Assembly (NCBI GenBank): GCA_023078555.1
Contig: CM041198.1
Location: forward strand, 9,409,836 to 9,473,835
DNA length: 64,000 bases
Direction: 5' to 3'
Source of the DNA: Ulva prolifera
Taxonomy: Eukaryota; Chlorophyta; Ulvophyceae; Ulvales; Ulvaceae
Part shown: piece after piece, positions 25,986 through 37,647 of the stretch
Numbering within the stretch: position 1 is the first letter of the stretch
Layout of the letters: every line of letters begins with the position of its first letter
Notes under the pieces: generated by a model
What the model was told of the DNA's origin: nothing
What the model saw: only the letters and a program-made list of their open reading frames with translations
Databases searched by the model: none
Made by a program: the position numbers and the translations under genes

Positions 25986-28558
25986 TTATTGCATCGGCCT
26001 ACCATAAACTGGCGGGGCGGGCAAAGTATAAGGGCTTTTCAACTTGACCTTCTCATACTCTGACAGATCAAAGCCAGCCTCCCCTACATCGCGCACGCGC
26101 ACAAGCTCTGCTTCGAATAGCAAAGGTCCATCTTTGTTATTTGCAAGGCGCCTGGACGCCCCAAATGTGTCGGGAGACGGCCCAACTTTGTCATCCCTGG
26201 CCCAACCGAGGCTTGGTGGCACAAGTATACGCCTTCTGCCTGCAACCACATAGCAGCATGAAGCAGCGTGATCTTGCGACCGTGTTCAGGGAGCTGCCTG
26301 GTACATACAGCACATTGCAGAGTGACTGCTGTCAACAACGCAGCCGTACCGAAATTTCCATGACAAAATGTACTCATCTAAACGTTGGCAGATCTGTGTA
26401 GCAGGAGAAGTAGGCCAGTACAGTGTGCTACTGCAAACTTGCGCATGTGCAGATTCTGCTAATCAGGACTATACGTATCTCCAGATTGCTGCAACAGACT
26501 GATACTTAGGACCGTTGGGCGCATGCTATAAAACAAAAATCGCTGACACTCGCTCGATGTTCACAACTCAATCACCATGTCTAGTATACTTGCGGATGTA
26601 TAGGACATGCGGGTTGCTGAGAACCTATAGCTTCAGCCTATATCTCTAGGTCTCTCGCTATCAAGACTTCTTTGGACACTAGTGGAGTTGTCTCTGGTTG
26701 CAACTGCTGTGTATGCCATGGTGCGTGTGACACAGTCTTGGCTGCAGCTCCCATCTGCTGCTTGGCAACAGGCTCACGCACAGTCTAACATAAAATGTTT
26801 GTCGCGAGGCACCACCAACCACGAGCCTGCATCCATACCTAGTGCAAGAACGAAAACCGGTTTTCACCCGCACATATATTTCTGTCAATGCTGTCTCCAT
26901 TCGCCAACAGTGGTTGGAGCACAGTGCAAGTTCCCGGACTGCCCACACCATGACATGGAGGCTATCTCGAAGAAGTCTCAAGCACACACTTGGGCTCATT
27001 CCTCTGCAGGCGCTTATTGTGGAACATCGTGCTGTCGACTCCCAGAGCAAACAGTCTGCAGCATGCAGGTACTGGCCTACACCAAGCTCTTGGCCAAGAG
27101 GCATCAACAGCACCTTCCACGAGGCAGGAAAGCAGGCGTGTGTGCTGTTGCGAAAGCAAAATTCGCACAATGGCAGGCAGAGAGCACTGCTGGGCGATGC
27201 TCAGCAGGTAAGCGAGTGCAGCAGCAACGCAGGATAGGCTGGGCACGTACCTCCCGCCCGCATGCCCTTCATTCCCAGAGTCGCCGCAATTGGCAGCGCC
27301 TCTTTATCGCCGAGCACAAAGGTGTACGTCTCCCCAACATCGTTCTTGCCTTCGGTGCCGTAGCCCAGAGCATACAGCAGCACTGGTGTGCCTCCGCTGC
27401 TGTATTTGAAATATGCTCCTGAAGAGAGCTTATAAATTGTGTACCTGCAGGTCCGTCAATTGAGTCACTTGAGTGCATGAGATCATTCAGGCATACACAT
27501 ACACTGCAGCAGAAATGAGCGGCTATGTCTTCTAGTCGCATTTGCTTGGGATGCTCGCCGTGACCCTCCTCAACATGTTACAGTGGTTGGCGCTCCTTAG
27601 GGCCACGAGTGGGGGAGGCACCTGATGGACAACTTGGACCCAAGCGAAGCTTCTTTGCCTGTACCAGTCTCAATCTCCCTATACTGAATGCCAGATGGGA
27701 GAGTTACAAGTTCTCCAGGCTGTTCATACTGCTTCAGTTTCAATTTAGATCCCTGAACATCTTCGTCATCTCCCTACAGCTGACACGAAATGAGGGGGGC
27801 TAGATAAGTCATGGCTGCCGTCTTCTCATCTACATTTTATAGCATATGATTGCTGATATCTAATTGTTTCCTGGTTCAGTCCGGGCCAGAGCAGGATTCA
27901 CTACATACCCATGGATGCTGAGGACAGAGGAAGTCGCACTGTCTGGCTGCATGCGCCCGACAGGCTTCTGCTCTGATGCAGCAAGATAAAATATTACTGA
28001 AGTTGCTTGCAAATCTGAAGTTTCAGATTCATCAAAATGTAACGTGCACTGATGTGTTACAGAGCACCAAGGACACTGTTTTGTTCACGATCTCAAGCGC
28101 ACCTCCGTCTCCTGCGCTTCTCTACGAGCCCTCAAGCATTTCTGCATTTCATACGCCTTGAGTCCTTGGCAGCTGAGCTCGTAGGCATGGCTGTCACCTC
28201 CCGCTAGAAATGCTCCAACCGACAGTGCTGAGCTGATCAGGACTTGTTTCCGCGTGAGCGAGTTCCCAGGCTGAGTATCGTGCGTGCGATCAGTCGCACG
28301 CATACAATTGAGACGCCTTGCATGTTCACTTGTGGATTTATGACATCGCAGCTCGCGGTGCGAAAGACGCGCAGTTGGCCTGGACACCCTCAGATCGCGC
28401 GCCTGCACCCTGCAGGCTTTTGTCAGAAGAGACCCCGGTAACATAGCGTCTGGTGCAGGCAGCAGCTGCCTACGATTCTTACACCTCAAATACACACCAT
28501 TGCTATGCAGAGGTCGACAGCGACAGACAGGTTGACGTGGCATGGCCAGACGATGCAT
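25986..28558 (-). CDS. Thylakoid-lumen FKBP-type prolyl isomerase (FKBP18/16-1-like)
   Basis: Five phase-consistent exons (28558-28103, 27773-27622, 27503-27445, 27418-27251 and 26239-25986) encode 362 residues. Residues 1-110 are Arg/Ser-rich like a chloroplast transit peptide. They are followed by TRKQVLISSALSVGAFLAGG and SHAYE, a hydrophobic stretch with an A-x-A-like site, as in lumen-targeting presequences. The FKBP fold then follows: LVTLPSGIQYREIETG, GTPVLLYALGYG, AATLGMKGMRAGGRRRILVP and PSPDTFGASRRL before LLFEAELVRV. The block before LLFEAEL resembles plant FKBP18. Several residues forming the proline-binding pocket in FKBP12 do not look conserved, so the protein may act as a binding or assembly factor. 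The intron 27250-26240 is 1,011 nt, far longer than its neighbours. About 27 residues follow the usual FKBP end. Lumen location is inferred. Confidence 0.9.
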
Positions 28559-30145
28559 GCATCTGATACTCTGCTCTACATCTGGTCCCAGCTGGGCACA
28601 GGATCAGTCGACACGCCACTTCCTATCCCAGTTAGTACACAGGATCAGCCGAAACGCCATCAGCTTCTGGGCTGCGAAAGGCTCAGACATCGACTGTGAG
28701 GTGACACTGAGGCTTGAACAACCAGGCACAGCTCAGGAAACCCCGTCGTTTACCATGTTGTGATGTGGGGTGCGGTGGCACCACTGTGGGGTGATATGGT
28801 GGCACCACAGTTGTTACAGCTGACGATCCTGCCCGCATAGCTCGGTCGTGGTTGACGTGGCGCCCACGACTTAGTGGCTCGGCTGCTTAAGCATCCACTC
28901 AATGCTTGTCCTGGAGACAGCCCACTGCCAACTCTGTACAATGTTGATACAACGAACAACACATACACTAGACATAAATGCATGACTGTTGTGGATCGCA
29001 GCTACTTCATACCACCGCACACAGCCTGTGGCGCCCAAACAAGGGTGTCCACTGATCACTGAGTCCACAATGCCATTTACGTGCAAGAGAGACATGTCAC
29101 CAATAGGCATGACACTGGCGATGACGTCTGCCCTCATCGATTTAGGTTGCTATCGCATAGGAATTCACAGTGCATGGCTAAGCGCTTCCAGCGCACCATC
29201 ATGATGACTCATCAGACCCACAGTCTTCATTTGCAAGGGCAGGTGGCAGCATAGTACAATGATCAAATCACACTCCTAGGAAGAGACAGAGCAGGGCTGC
29301 CGTAACAGTGGATCTCCACTGATGCACCTGTGCATTGGGGCTCCTTGCGGCTTATGCACACGGGTGGCAGCCAAAGCATGCTGCATCGGGCACACTAGGG
29401 CTGTAAAATTCAGACAATGGCCATGCCGTGCTTCCTCAGCCAGTGATTGAGAACAAGCAATGATGACACGATCAATGTGTGGGTTTTCCGAAAGGTGTTT
29501 TGCACCATCCCATTAGTGCGGGAGTCATGGCAGCAGCAAGGCTGTGAATTTCTACCGGGATAGCTACCACTCCTCGACACATGTGTGTAATTGACCCATG
29601 AATTCGATGCCACCTCCCTTCTGGTGAACGCGGTCCAAAGCCATGCGGGTGCATCAGGCTTGTGGAGATGAGTCTCCAGGAGCAGATGGCGCCTTTGTCG
29701 TGAAGTACGATGATATTCCACTCAGAGCGCTCTTGGCGATGGCAGCGGACCTGCATTGGTCGTCCACCCCTCACATACCAGGCCACAGTGTTCGCGTGCA
29801 GATCACCAGTTGGCACGCAGCACGCACGACAACTATCACAGGTCAATCCATGCCCGAAACCGTGCTCCACAACAATACGTGGTAGCTGAAGGCGTGCATC
29901 GCAACCGGTATCCCTCGAGACACGATCAGGGGCAATCTGACACGACATGACCTCCAGCCCCATGATGATCCGGTGTAGCCCCGTTGAGAAACGTAGTAGA
30001 AGGCCAAACTCCGACAAGGGCAGGCGGCTGAGAGCACAGAGCGGCAGCTTGGGCAGCCGCCGGCACTGAGACATCCCACTGGCAGCTGCACCGGCGAGCG
30101 ATGCCACGACACATGGCACATTACGCATCAGGTACACCACAGGCC
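28559..30145. other. Intergenic, no gene recognised
   Basis: This 1.6 kb lies between the FKBP start and the 3' end of the coiled-coil gene. A long open minus-strand frame (30275-29472) overlaps that gene's last exon in another frame and has a Cys/Arg-rich composition typical of a shadow frame. The FKBP promoter should be in the left part. Nothing else stands out. Confidence 0.45.
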
Positions 30146-33100
30146 TCATGCGCCGTACCTCGACATCGCGGCTGGCAGGCGCCCTTCCTGCCGTGGCGAT
30201 GGTGCTTCCTGTCCCCCAGGCGACGATGCCACAACCCCAGGCAGCTCTCCGCTGCCCCGGCTCCGCCGCCCCCACGCCCGCATAGACGCAAGGAGCCCGT
30301 CGCGGCTGGATCCCCCGCCGTCGCCGGAGCGCGCTGTGCTCTGCCCAGCGCTCAGCGGCACCTGCGCACTGAGCGCCTCGACCTGATCGCGCATAGCACG
30401 CAGCGCTGCGTCGGCGCTCGCGTGAGCCATCTTGGCCGCCACAAGGTTCGCGACGGTCTCGTCAAAGACCCGCGCGCACGAAACCGCGTCCTCGCACTGT
30501 GCCTGCATGCTCGCTGCGTGCTGCGCTGCCGCGCTGTGCAGCCGCATGTGCTCCTGACTGCTCACCTGCACACCGCATAGCTGCTGGAACCGTCATGAGT
30601 GCTGAGCCTGAGTCGACTGTCATGTGGCTTGCGCGGCGCAGTCAGAAGTATCAACGCATGGTACCAGGGCCAAGTGTCCGGGATCCCGCAGAGTCAGGCG
30701 TCAAGGCTACCAGACAGCTGCACATTCTCAGCTCCCGATCAAAAGCGCACGTCCGGGACCTGTGCAGCTTGCCTGACTTGCAACCACTGACAGCTCAATG
30801 GACATTGTTTCAGCCGGTCGTGACACATAGATGAACTTGATCTTGGAGAATCGCTATGTAGCACCTGCTGGCATGTGGAGCACTGCAAAACCCCCCCGCG
30901 GGGGGACGCACGGACGCACCTGGTAAGCCTTGATGCTGTCCTGCAGCAGGCAAACCTCACTCTCCCGCTGCTCCCGTATCACCTGCACCAGCTGCGTCTG
31001 CTGCCGCCCCAGTGAGCACACGACCTCGTGCAGTGCCCCCGCCAGTGCCCACCATGGCTCAGCCTCCCGCCCAGGCGAGCCCACCTCTGAGTCGTGAGGC
31101 ACTGCCTCAGCCGCCATGCTGCTGGCTTGTTCTTCGCTCTCTGAGTGCTGCAGCTGCGACGTGCTGCAGCCACCTGCAGCTGCACCGGCTGAGGGCTGTC
31201 CCTTTTGAGGTGGGGGCCGTAGCCAGCCCCACAGGGCGTACAGTGTGCGGGGGCTGGGCGACTTGAAGGGAGTCAGCAGCACCGATTGGATGGCCACAGC
31301 TTGCTGCTGCTGCATCTGCAGGTGCTGCAGCTCGAGTGCCGCTTCCTCGCCCTGCAACGTCAGCCCATGCTCATGCTGTGCAAGGGCAATCAGGCCCAGC
31401 GTGCCAGCCATGGTCGATGCAATCATACACCTGTCCATTTCACTGGGGAAGGTTTTCGTGACCGAGGTGCAGCACCAGACGATCACGGCCACGCTGCACC
31501 GGGTCATGGGTGCCAATGAATGACGAGTGTCCACTCTGCGCTTGTGATGTGTTTGATACATGACCGGACACCCCGGCCCGGCCTTTGCAGATGCGCAGCA
31601 CTGGAACACTGTGTTCATATGAGGCCACATCCTGCCAGTTCAGCAGCAGGCTTGACTTTGGTTGACGAGATGGACGCTATGGCAGAGTTTCTCCATCAGC
31701 GGTTTCATTGCAGACAGAATTGCAACGATGCGCAGATCACTGTGGATCTCAGGACAAACGGGATCACCGTTTTGATCGCATGAAGCTCATGCGACATCCA
31801 ATCGCATGAGCCAGAGTCCACCTGCAGGTGTGCTCAACATTCCGCAGCAACAGCAGCAATCCCTTGAGCATCGAGCGCACGCAGCAGCCCACACAGATCA
31901 ATGGACAGGGATCATCGTAGCATACCTTAGAAGCCAGAGAGCTGATCTGGCCGTCAAGGACGCGTGGCAGCTGCAGCACTGTCACCAGCGCAGATACCCA
32001 GTCCCCGGGCGCCACAGCCAGGTCCGCCGGCCATGCTGTGCGCAGCCCCTCGAACGTCCGCTCGTCTGGCATAGCACACCCCTCGCCTGTCGCCGCAGTC
32101 CCACACACACCCAGGGGCGCCCATGGGGACTCGGCGGCGCTCCGTGCATCGCCCGGCACAGCATCGAACGCGGATAAGTTGCCGGACGATTGCGCAGCCA
32201 GAGGACCCCTGTGCGCGGGTGTCACCGCAACGGTGCTGGGCTCTGAGCGCAGAGAGCCAGAGGGCCGCGGCGACACCTCGCTTGCAGACGCGAAAGACTG
32301 CGCTGCGGCATGCGAGAGCGCCTGGGACACCTCGAGCTGCTGGCAGCCCAGAGGCACCTCCAAGCTACAAGCGGACGCCGACGGCGTGACACCGACGTCA
32401 GATCGCGGGTAGCCGCCAGGGGACGCCATCGACGGGGCCACGGCGAGCGGCGTGAGTGAGCGCACGAGCAGCGCCAGTAGGCTCAGGACGGACGAGGGGG
32501 CAACGGGGCCATTCGCTGCTTCGGCGGCCGCACGCTGCGCCTGCGCGCAACGCAGCGTGTGCTGCTGTGCAGCTGCTGCCAGTGCCGCCGAAAGTGTGTC
32601 GTGTACTTTTTGTGCCACGTCTCTTAGCTCATTGGCGGGGACGGCGTCCTGCCGAGAACTTTGTTGACCTGCGCTGTCACCCTCCGCAGGCAGACTACGT
32701 TCCGCGTCATGCGCGGGCATGCTGTTGTTGCCATGCAATGCATGCGGGGGAGTCGCGACGTGTGCGGGCACAAGGTGACCTTCTGCTACACTGCCATCTG
32801 GTATACCTTCAGGTCGCACGCACACCCGAACCTGACCCTCCACCACGTTCAGCTGCACTGAAACTGCTGGCTGTACTCTTGCGTTGCTTGAGGACGCGTC
32901 CGCATCCTCTGCACCACCGGCAGCCCCGCCTGCAGCGCGCCCTTCACTCATCAGCACAGCTCTCAGCTCCCTATCTCCGCTACCCGGCCCCTGCCAGCCC
33001 AGTCCACTGGTGTGCGCTAGCTGCCGGGCCATCCGGTCAGCCGCAGCCTCCATTGCGGCTGCACGTGCCGCCGCGCTCGCGGCCTCGCGGCATGCCCCGG

Positions 33101-35574
33101 CTCGCATCGTCGCCTCCGCCGCCGCGCGCTCGCCGGCCATCTCGGCTGCGGCCTCCGCTGCTGCCGCCGTGCTGCGCGCGCTGTGCAGCTCCGCCTGCAG
33201 AGTGTCAGCCTCGGCGCGCAGCGTGGCTGCCGACGTGCGCACCGTTTCGAGCTCGCGCCACAGTTCCCACGTCTTCACCTCCTGCGCACCATGGGAGGCC
33301 ACGAATCTCTGCAGCATGGCAGCCTGCTCCCTGGCAGTCTTGAGCTCACCCTTGAGGCTACGATTTTCAAGCTGCATCCATTTCACGACGTCTGACTGCG
33401 CATCCAGCCGTGCGGCATCGCGACGTGGGGAGTGCGCCTGCAGACCGGCAAAGAACGCCTGCAGCGCTGCAGCACGTTGGGCTGCGTGGGGTTCCTCTCT
33501 CGGCGGAGGTTGCGCGCCAGTCAGGTGCCGCGATGTCGGAACCGTGACACAGTGTGCTGTGCCATTGATTGCCGGGCGGAGGATGCGCGAAAGTAGATGC
33601 GCCCTGCACATGCCAGTGCCTTGGTGAGCGACCGGCTTCGTCCTGACTACATTTTAGATTCGCACAGCAACGGTACCATACAAACATGTCAGCGCTTCCA
33701 TTTCTGCACATTGCATAGTGTAGGCGGCCGCTGGGAATGTAGTCGGCAGATACTGTTGCGCTCAGACGCACATCCATGCCAACACATCAACTCGCCCTGC
33801 GAACAGGTGGTGAAGGGGCTCACCGAAAAGGCAGCATTGCCTTCTGCTGCTGCCGCGCACGCATCACGCCCTCCAGCGCCTCCACGCCGGACCGCCCACC
33901 TGACGCGGCCCGCTCCTCCACCGCATCTGCCGCGCGGAGTTGCACCGACGGAGCCCGTGCAGCAGCGCCGGTCACCAGGCTCATCACTACCGGTGCCCGC
34001 GATGACTGGCTCTTGCGCAGCCGCCGCGCTGACGTCTGGAGGCCGACCAGCATGCCCACCTCGTGATGCGGTGAGCGCGGTCCCGGCTCCTGCCCGGGCC
34101 CCTGCGCCACAGCAGCCCCTCCCTCGACCCGAGCCGGCGCAGTGAACTCAAAATCGTCTCGAACACGCTTGCGATTCGAATCCCAGCCGGGGGAGTCCCC
34201 GTCAGCAACCGTATTCTTCCCGTCCGCTGCGCTGCCGTTGAGTTCAATTCCACTCCCGTTCAAGCCGAGGTCGACTTCCGGCAGCTGGGCATTGGAACTC
34301 GCCGGCGTATGGAGCTGTCCAGCATTGCAGGCGGACTCAATGTCAGCAGATGGGGAGTCTATGAACGTTGCAGAGGCTAGCGAGGGACTGCGTGCCACAA
34401 CAGAGGGCTCTGACGGGCGCACGCTGCCTAGCACCTCGCTGCTGCAAGGTGCCGGTCGTGACGCCGGCTGATGCTGTGTGCTCTGCGAAGCTGCGAGGGC
34501 GGGGCTGTCAGCACGCAGCTGTAATGACTGCACGGCATTGAGAGCAGGTATTTGTGTTTGAGCATCTGTTGGGGCGCAGGCACTGGGACTGCATGGCTGT
34601 GGAGGGGTGTCTGGCACACAAACATCCACACAGCGTATCACAGATCGGTAGATCCATTCATCGACTGGCTTTGGTGGGCCGCGAGCCTTCCGCCGGTTCC
34701 CTGATGGCTTTGTGGTTTTTGGCTTTGCTGCGTGTTGTGCAGGCATTGAAGTCAGTGGGCCCTGAAGGTGGATGTGAACCGAGAAGATGAGATGGCTCTC
34801 CTGTGAATTGTTGCTTGACGGAGAAGTTGCCAAGCAGGATTCCCTATCATGACCCGTCTCTGCAGGAAGATCAGGGGGCGGAATCTGCTGGTCTGGAAAA
34901 TCGACTTGGCCTGGGGTGGGGCTGTGTAGCCGTCTGGCACCGCATCGAAAGCAGTCGAACATCTCTGATTCTGAGGAGACTGTCACCTCATCAGCTCCAA
35001 AGATGTGAGGTGACTTGGTCGTGTCATGATCTCGCAGCTTGATCTGGCTGGAGCTCCAGTCAGTTGATAGGAGGTCGCGAAAAGAGCTGCCCTGGAGCTG
35101 CAGGAAGGAAACACGAACGCTTGCTTGTACGCCACGCTTGATGCATGCCTTCCACTCAAGCTCTACACGCTTCCAAATTCTTTGCAGGGCTGGACTTGGA
35201 TGGGGCTGTATTGATGCACCATCTGCAGTGATCAGTGATGTCATGGGCAGTGATGCGATATAGCTCTCATGTGCGTGTTGTTGAACAACACGCACGCGTA
35301 AGTACGAGCGCCCACACAGAGAGCGGCCAGCGTGAATCAATTGAGTGTACGACTGTATGAATTGCTGGTATTCGGAATTTGGCTGTGCTCCGGGGCGGCG
35401 TGATACGGCTTGCAGTACCGGTGTCCCACCTTCGATCACGAGCACTGATGCAGGGCTATCGGTATCACGCACAGATACCACCACCGTGCTTTCCGCATCA
35501 AATGCTCGAGCGACGGCGTGATCGAGCTCCGCCCTTGGCACTTTGGAAGTTATCATCCTGTCCGATGGTGACAC
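30146..35574 (-). CDS. Coiled-coil protein with a degenerate kinesin-motor-like segment
   Basis: Coding blocks: about 35574-33824, about 33540-31926, about 31445-30920 and 30565-30146 (TGA), joined by donors GTGAGC, GTATGC and GTGCGT. The N-terminal block has ASVRVSFLQLQGSSFRDLL, which resembles the kinesin beta-strand 'V.VSFLEIYNE..DLL', and then SQESHLIFSVHIHL, which resembles switch I 'SSRSHxIF'. No P-loop GxxxxGK[ST] and no DLAGSE switch II were found, so ATPase activity is doubtful. The second block is a long Ala/Glu-rich coiled coil with heptad-like repeats (residues such as WMQLENRSLKGELKTAREQA), followed by Ser/Pro-rich linkers. The last two blocks add more helical sequence with a Gln tract. 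The kinesin resemblance is weak and the gene could be two neighbours read as one. The first exon is unresolved. Confidence 0.55.
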
Positions 35575-36427
35575 AGCACTGTTGCAACCGCAGCGGAGGA
35601 GATCACCATTTGTGACCTACCAGCTAGCAACTTCCATCCTTGTGTACATTCTACAAGGATGTTCAGTACATCATGTCGAAGGATATCAGTAACGGCCCCG
35701 TTCAGTGCCTGAAATCCTCTTGTTATCTACATAGGAGAATACGCACAAAGCGGCGACCGATGCAATGCTTCGTCAAATCAAGAACTTTGAGGAAACTTGT
35801 TTCTTGTATCTCGCGTGTACAATTCCACGACTACCTATGCAAGCGAGGACGCATTCGCGAGCTCATTTTCGCTCAAGATTTCTTGAAAGCGTGGCGTAGG
35901 TGGAGTGGCTCTTATGCATGAACTGTCGCAATGCATGCCGGTTGGCACATAGGATGACTTCATCTTCGTCGCACGCCTGTCTAGAAGACCATTAAGAGTA
36001 CATACAAGATGCAAATGCACCATTACATGCTTTCGGACCATCATACCAACAACATGGTTCTCGTATATTTCGTCGCACGCAGCAGTTGCCTTGATTCAAT
36101 AATCACATTTCAAGACAATCAGGGCGCGCTTACCGCATAGCGGGCCTCAGCAGCAGTCTAGCCTTTGACTTTGTCTGGAGCCAATATAATCAGTATCGGC
36201 AATCTATTGACTTATGGGATGACGATTGTCGACGTGAGTGTGGAAGATGGAGCGGATGACGATCACATTGGGTCCTTGGAGCAGCACGCTACGGGGACGG
36301 CAACGTGTCCGGGCGAGACATGCAGCCCACATCCTTGTCGCGCACCCTTCGAGCGGGCACAGCGCCATGTTTTCCTGTTGATCGCTCTCAGGAACACTGG
36401 TCGCCAAGTGTCCAGGTCAGGGCTCCA
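35575..36427. other. Intergenic, no gene recognised
   Basis: This is spacer upstream of the coiled-coil gene and probably holds its first exon or promoter. Short frames on both strands show no motif. Composition shifts toward GC-rich from about 36,280 onward. Confidence 0.4.
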
Positions 36428-36610
36428 CATCCCGATCGGTTTCCCGACGACAAATTGGGAAAAGGCAAAAAAACCGACGGCGAGCGAAGCGAGTCTCGGT
36501 TTCCCCCGAGAAGCCAGGGGGGGGGCCGGCGGGGGTGCCCGACGGTGCTTTTCGGGATACCCCGACCAATGCCGACAGCTTGTAGGGATCCCGAAATCCT
36601 GTCGGGCCTG
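36428..36610. repeat. GC-rich repeat, copy A
   Basis: This block includes cccgacgacaaattggg, gcgagcgaagcgagtctcgg, a run of nine G, and ggtgcttttcgggatacccc. It is full of short inverted pieces (cccgac/gtcggg, cggttt/aaaccg). A related block lies at 37177-37300 in the same orientation. The gcgagcgaagcgag style recalls small dispersed repeats of trebouxiophyte organelle genomes. That link is inference. Confidence 0.65.
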
Positions 36611-36651
36611 AAGGCACCGGATGTACATTGCAATGACAGAGCATTCATCAG

Positions 36652-37167
36652 GTGAGTCGCAACCAGGTTGCTTGCTGCTTGCGCATTGCGACAATGACCT
36701 TACTTTCGTTCGGGTTCACTGGTCAAGGGCCGAAGCGTAGGCGCACGGCCGAAACTCCTGCATCGGCCAACCAGGGCAGCAACGACGCCAGTTGTTCGAA
36801 GAAGATGGCTGCGGAACGCTCAGGCGATATGCCACGATTGTCTGAACAGAAAATTCGCGAACGCCAGCTTGAGTATCCATGGAGTGTGTATCAAGGCCCG
36901 GTCAATAAAGCTCACTGTTAGACCTGTTATATTTGTGAGTCTTGTAAGGGAAGCTCCAAAGGGAAACTACACAGGTTCAAGGACGGGAACGACTTCAGGA
37001 AGCATCAGAACTCACACAATTACACGCGCGCAGCCGAAGCACAGATCCTTGCCGCTGGGCTCGAAAAGGCTCGTGATAATGTAATGTATGAGCGCTATAA
37101 AATTAATCTTGATTCAAGCGCGCGTTTGCTCATCGTCGTGGCGTTCATGGCAGTCAAGGGCATCTGA
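36652..37167 (+). pseudogene. Interrupted frame with a zinc-finger-like C-C-H-H pattern
   Basis: A plus-strand frame runs from about 36652 to the TGA at 37165-37167 with one in-frame TAG at 36919-36921. Before the TAG it is basic and hydrophilic (GPKRRRTAETPASANQ, LSEQKIRERQLEYPW). After it comes CYICESCKGSSKGKLHRF, then FRKHQNSHNYTRA and a helical stretch RLLIVVAFMAVKG. The C-x2-C...H-x3-H arrangement resembles zinc fingers at the N-terminus of some DNA transposases, but no transposase core is seen. A GTGAGT at 36653-36658 could be a splice donor, so part of the left half may be intron. It could be a remnant of a DNA transposon or a host gene with an unseen intron. Two related GC-rich repeats flank it. 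Confidence 0.4.
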
Positions 37168-37176
37168 AAGTTGTTT

Positions 37177-37300
37177 TTGACACCCCCTGAGGAGGTCGGC
37201 GGGCAACCCGATATCCAGCAGGGTGCTTTTCGGGGCTAGCCCGACAAAAATTGGGTATGGCTTCGGTTTACCCCGAAAAAGAAAAACCGGCTTGTAGAGC
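37177..37300. repeat. GC-rich repeat, copy B
   Basis: Shares with copy A the pieces ggtgcttttcggg, cccgac-acaaa-attggg, cggttt-cccga and a cttgtag end, in direct orientation but with insertions and deletions between them. It lies about 570 bp beyond copy A, on the other side of the zinc-finger-like frame. Confidence 0.6.
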
Positions 37301-37647
37301 CCTGGTCCAGGTGGCACATGAGGCTCAGTTCACCACAACCATGCCTCGAGCGTCATCAGGCATCATGAGTGACTGCTGGCCCGCCCAAACGATCCTGGTT
37401 CTTGAACTACAACTCCCGGACTCTGCCCCTTAATCTGGACCGCTACCATCAATAATCAAGTTGTTGCACCTCAGGACGAGGTGAACACTTTCCAGCGCCC
37501 ACCACCATCACACAGCCAGCACATAGAGAGCACTGCTCCACAATGCCTCACATGAATCGTAAGACTCCGCTGGAACGGCATGACAGGAGAGCACCGGCTA
37601 ATCACCGTGCAGGCACAACTGGCAGCTCGCCTGCCGCACACACGTCT
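37301..37647. other. Spacer, no gene recognised
   Basis: Short stretch between repeat copy B and the stop codon of the PIG-T gene; it should contain the PIG-T 3' untranslated region. Nothing else is seen. Confidence 0.4.

Noticed and set aside
29472-30275. 267-codon minus-strand open frame
   Set aside because: Rich in Cys, Arg and Gly, no motif, and it overlaps the last exon of the coiled-coil gene in another frame.
32456-33627. Long plus-strand frames opposite the coiled-coil gene (about 250-295 codons)
   Set aside because: Ala/Arg/Ser-rich shadows of a GC-rich minus-strand coding exon; no independent evidence.
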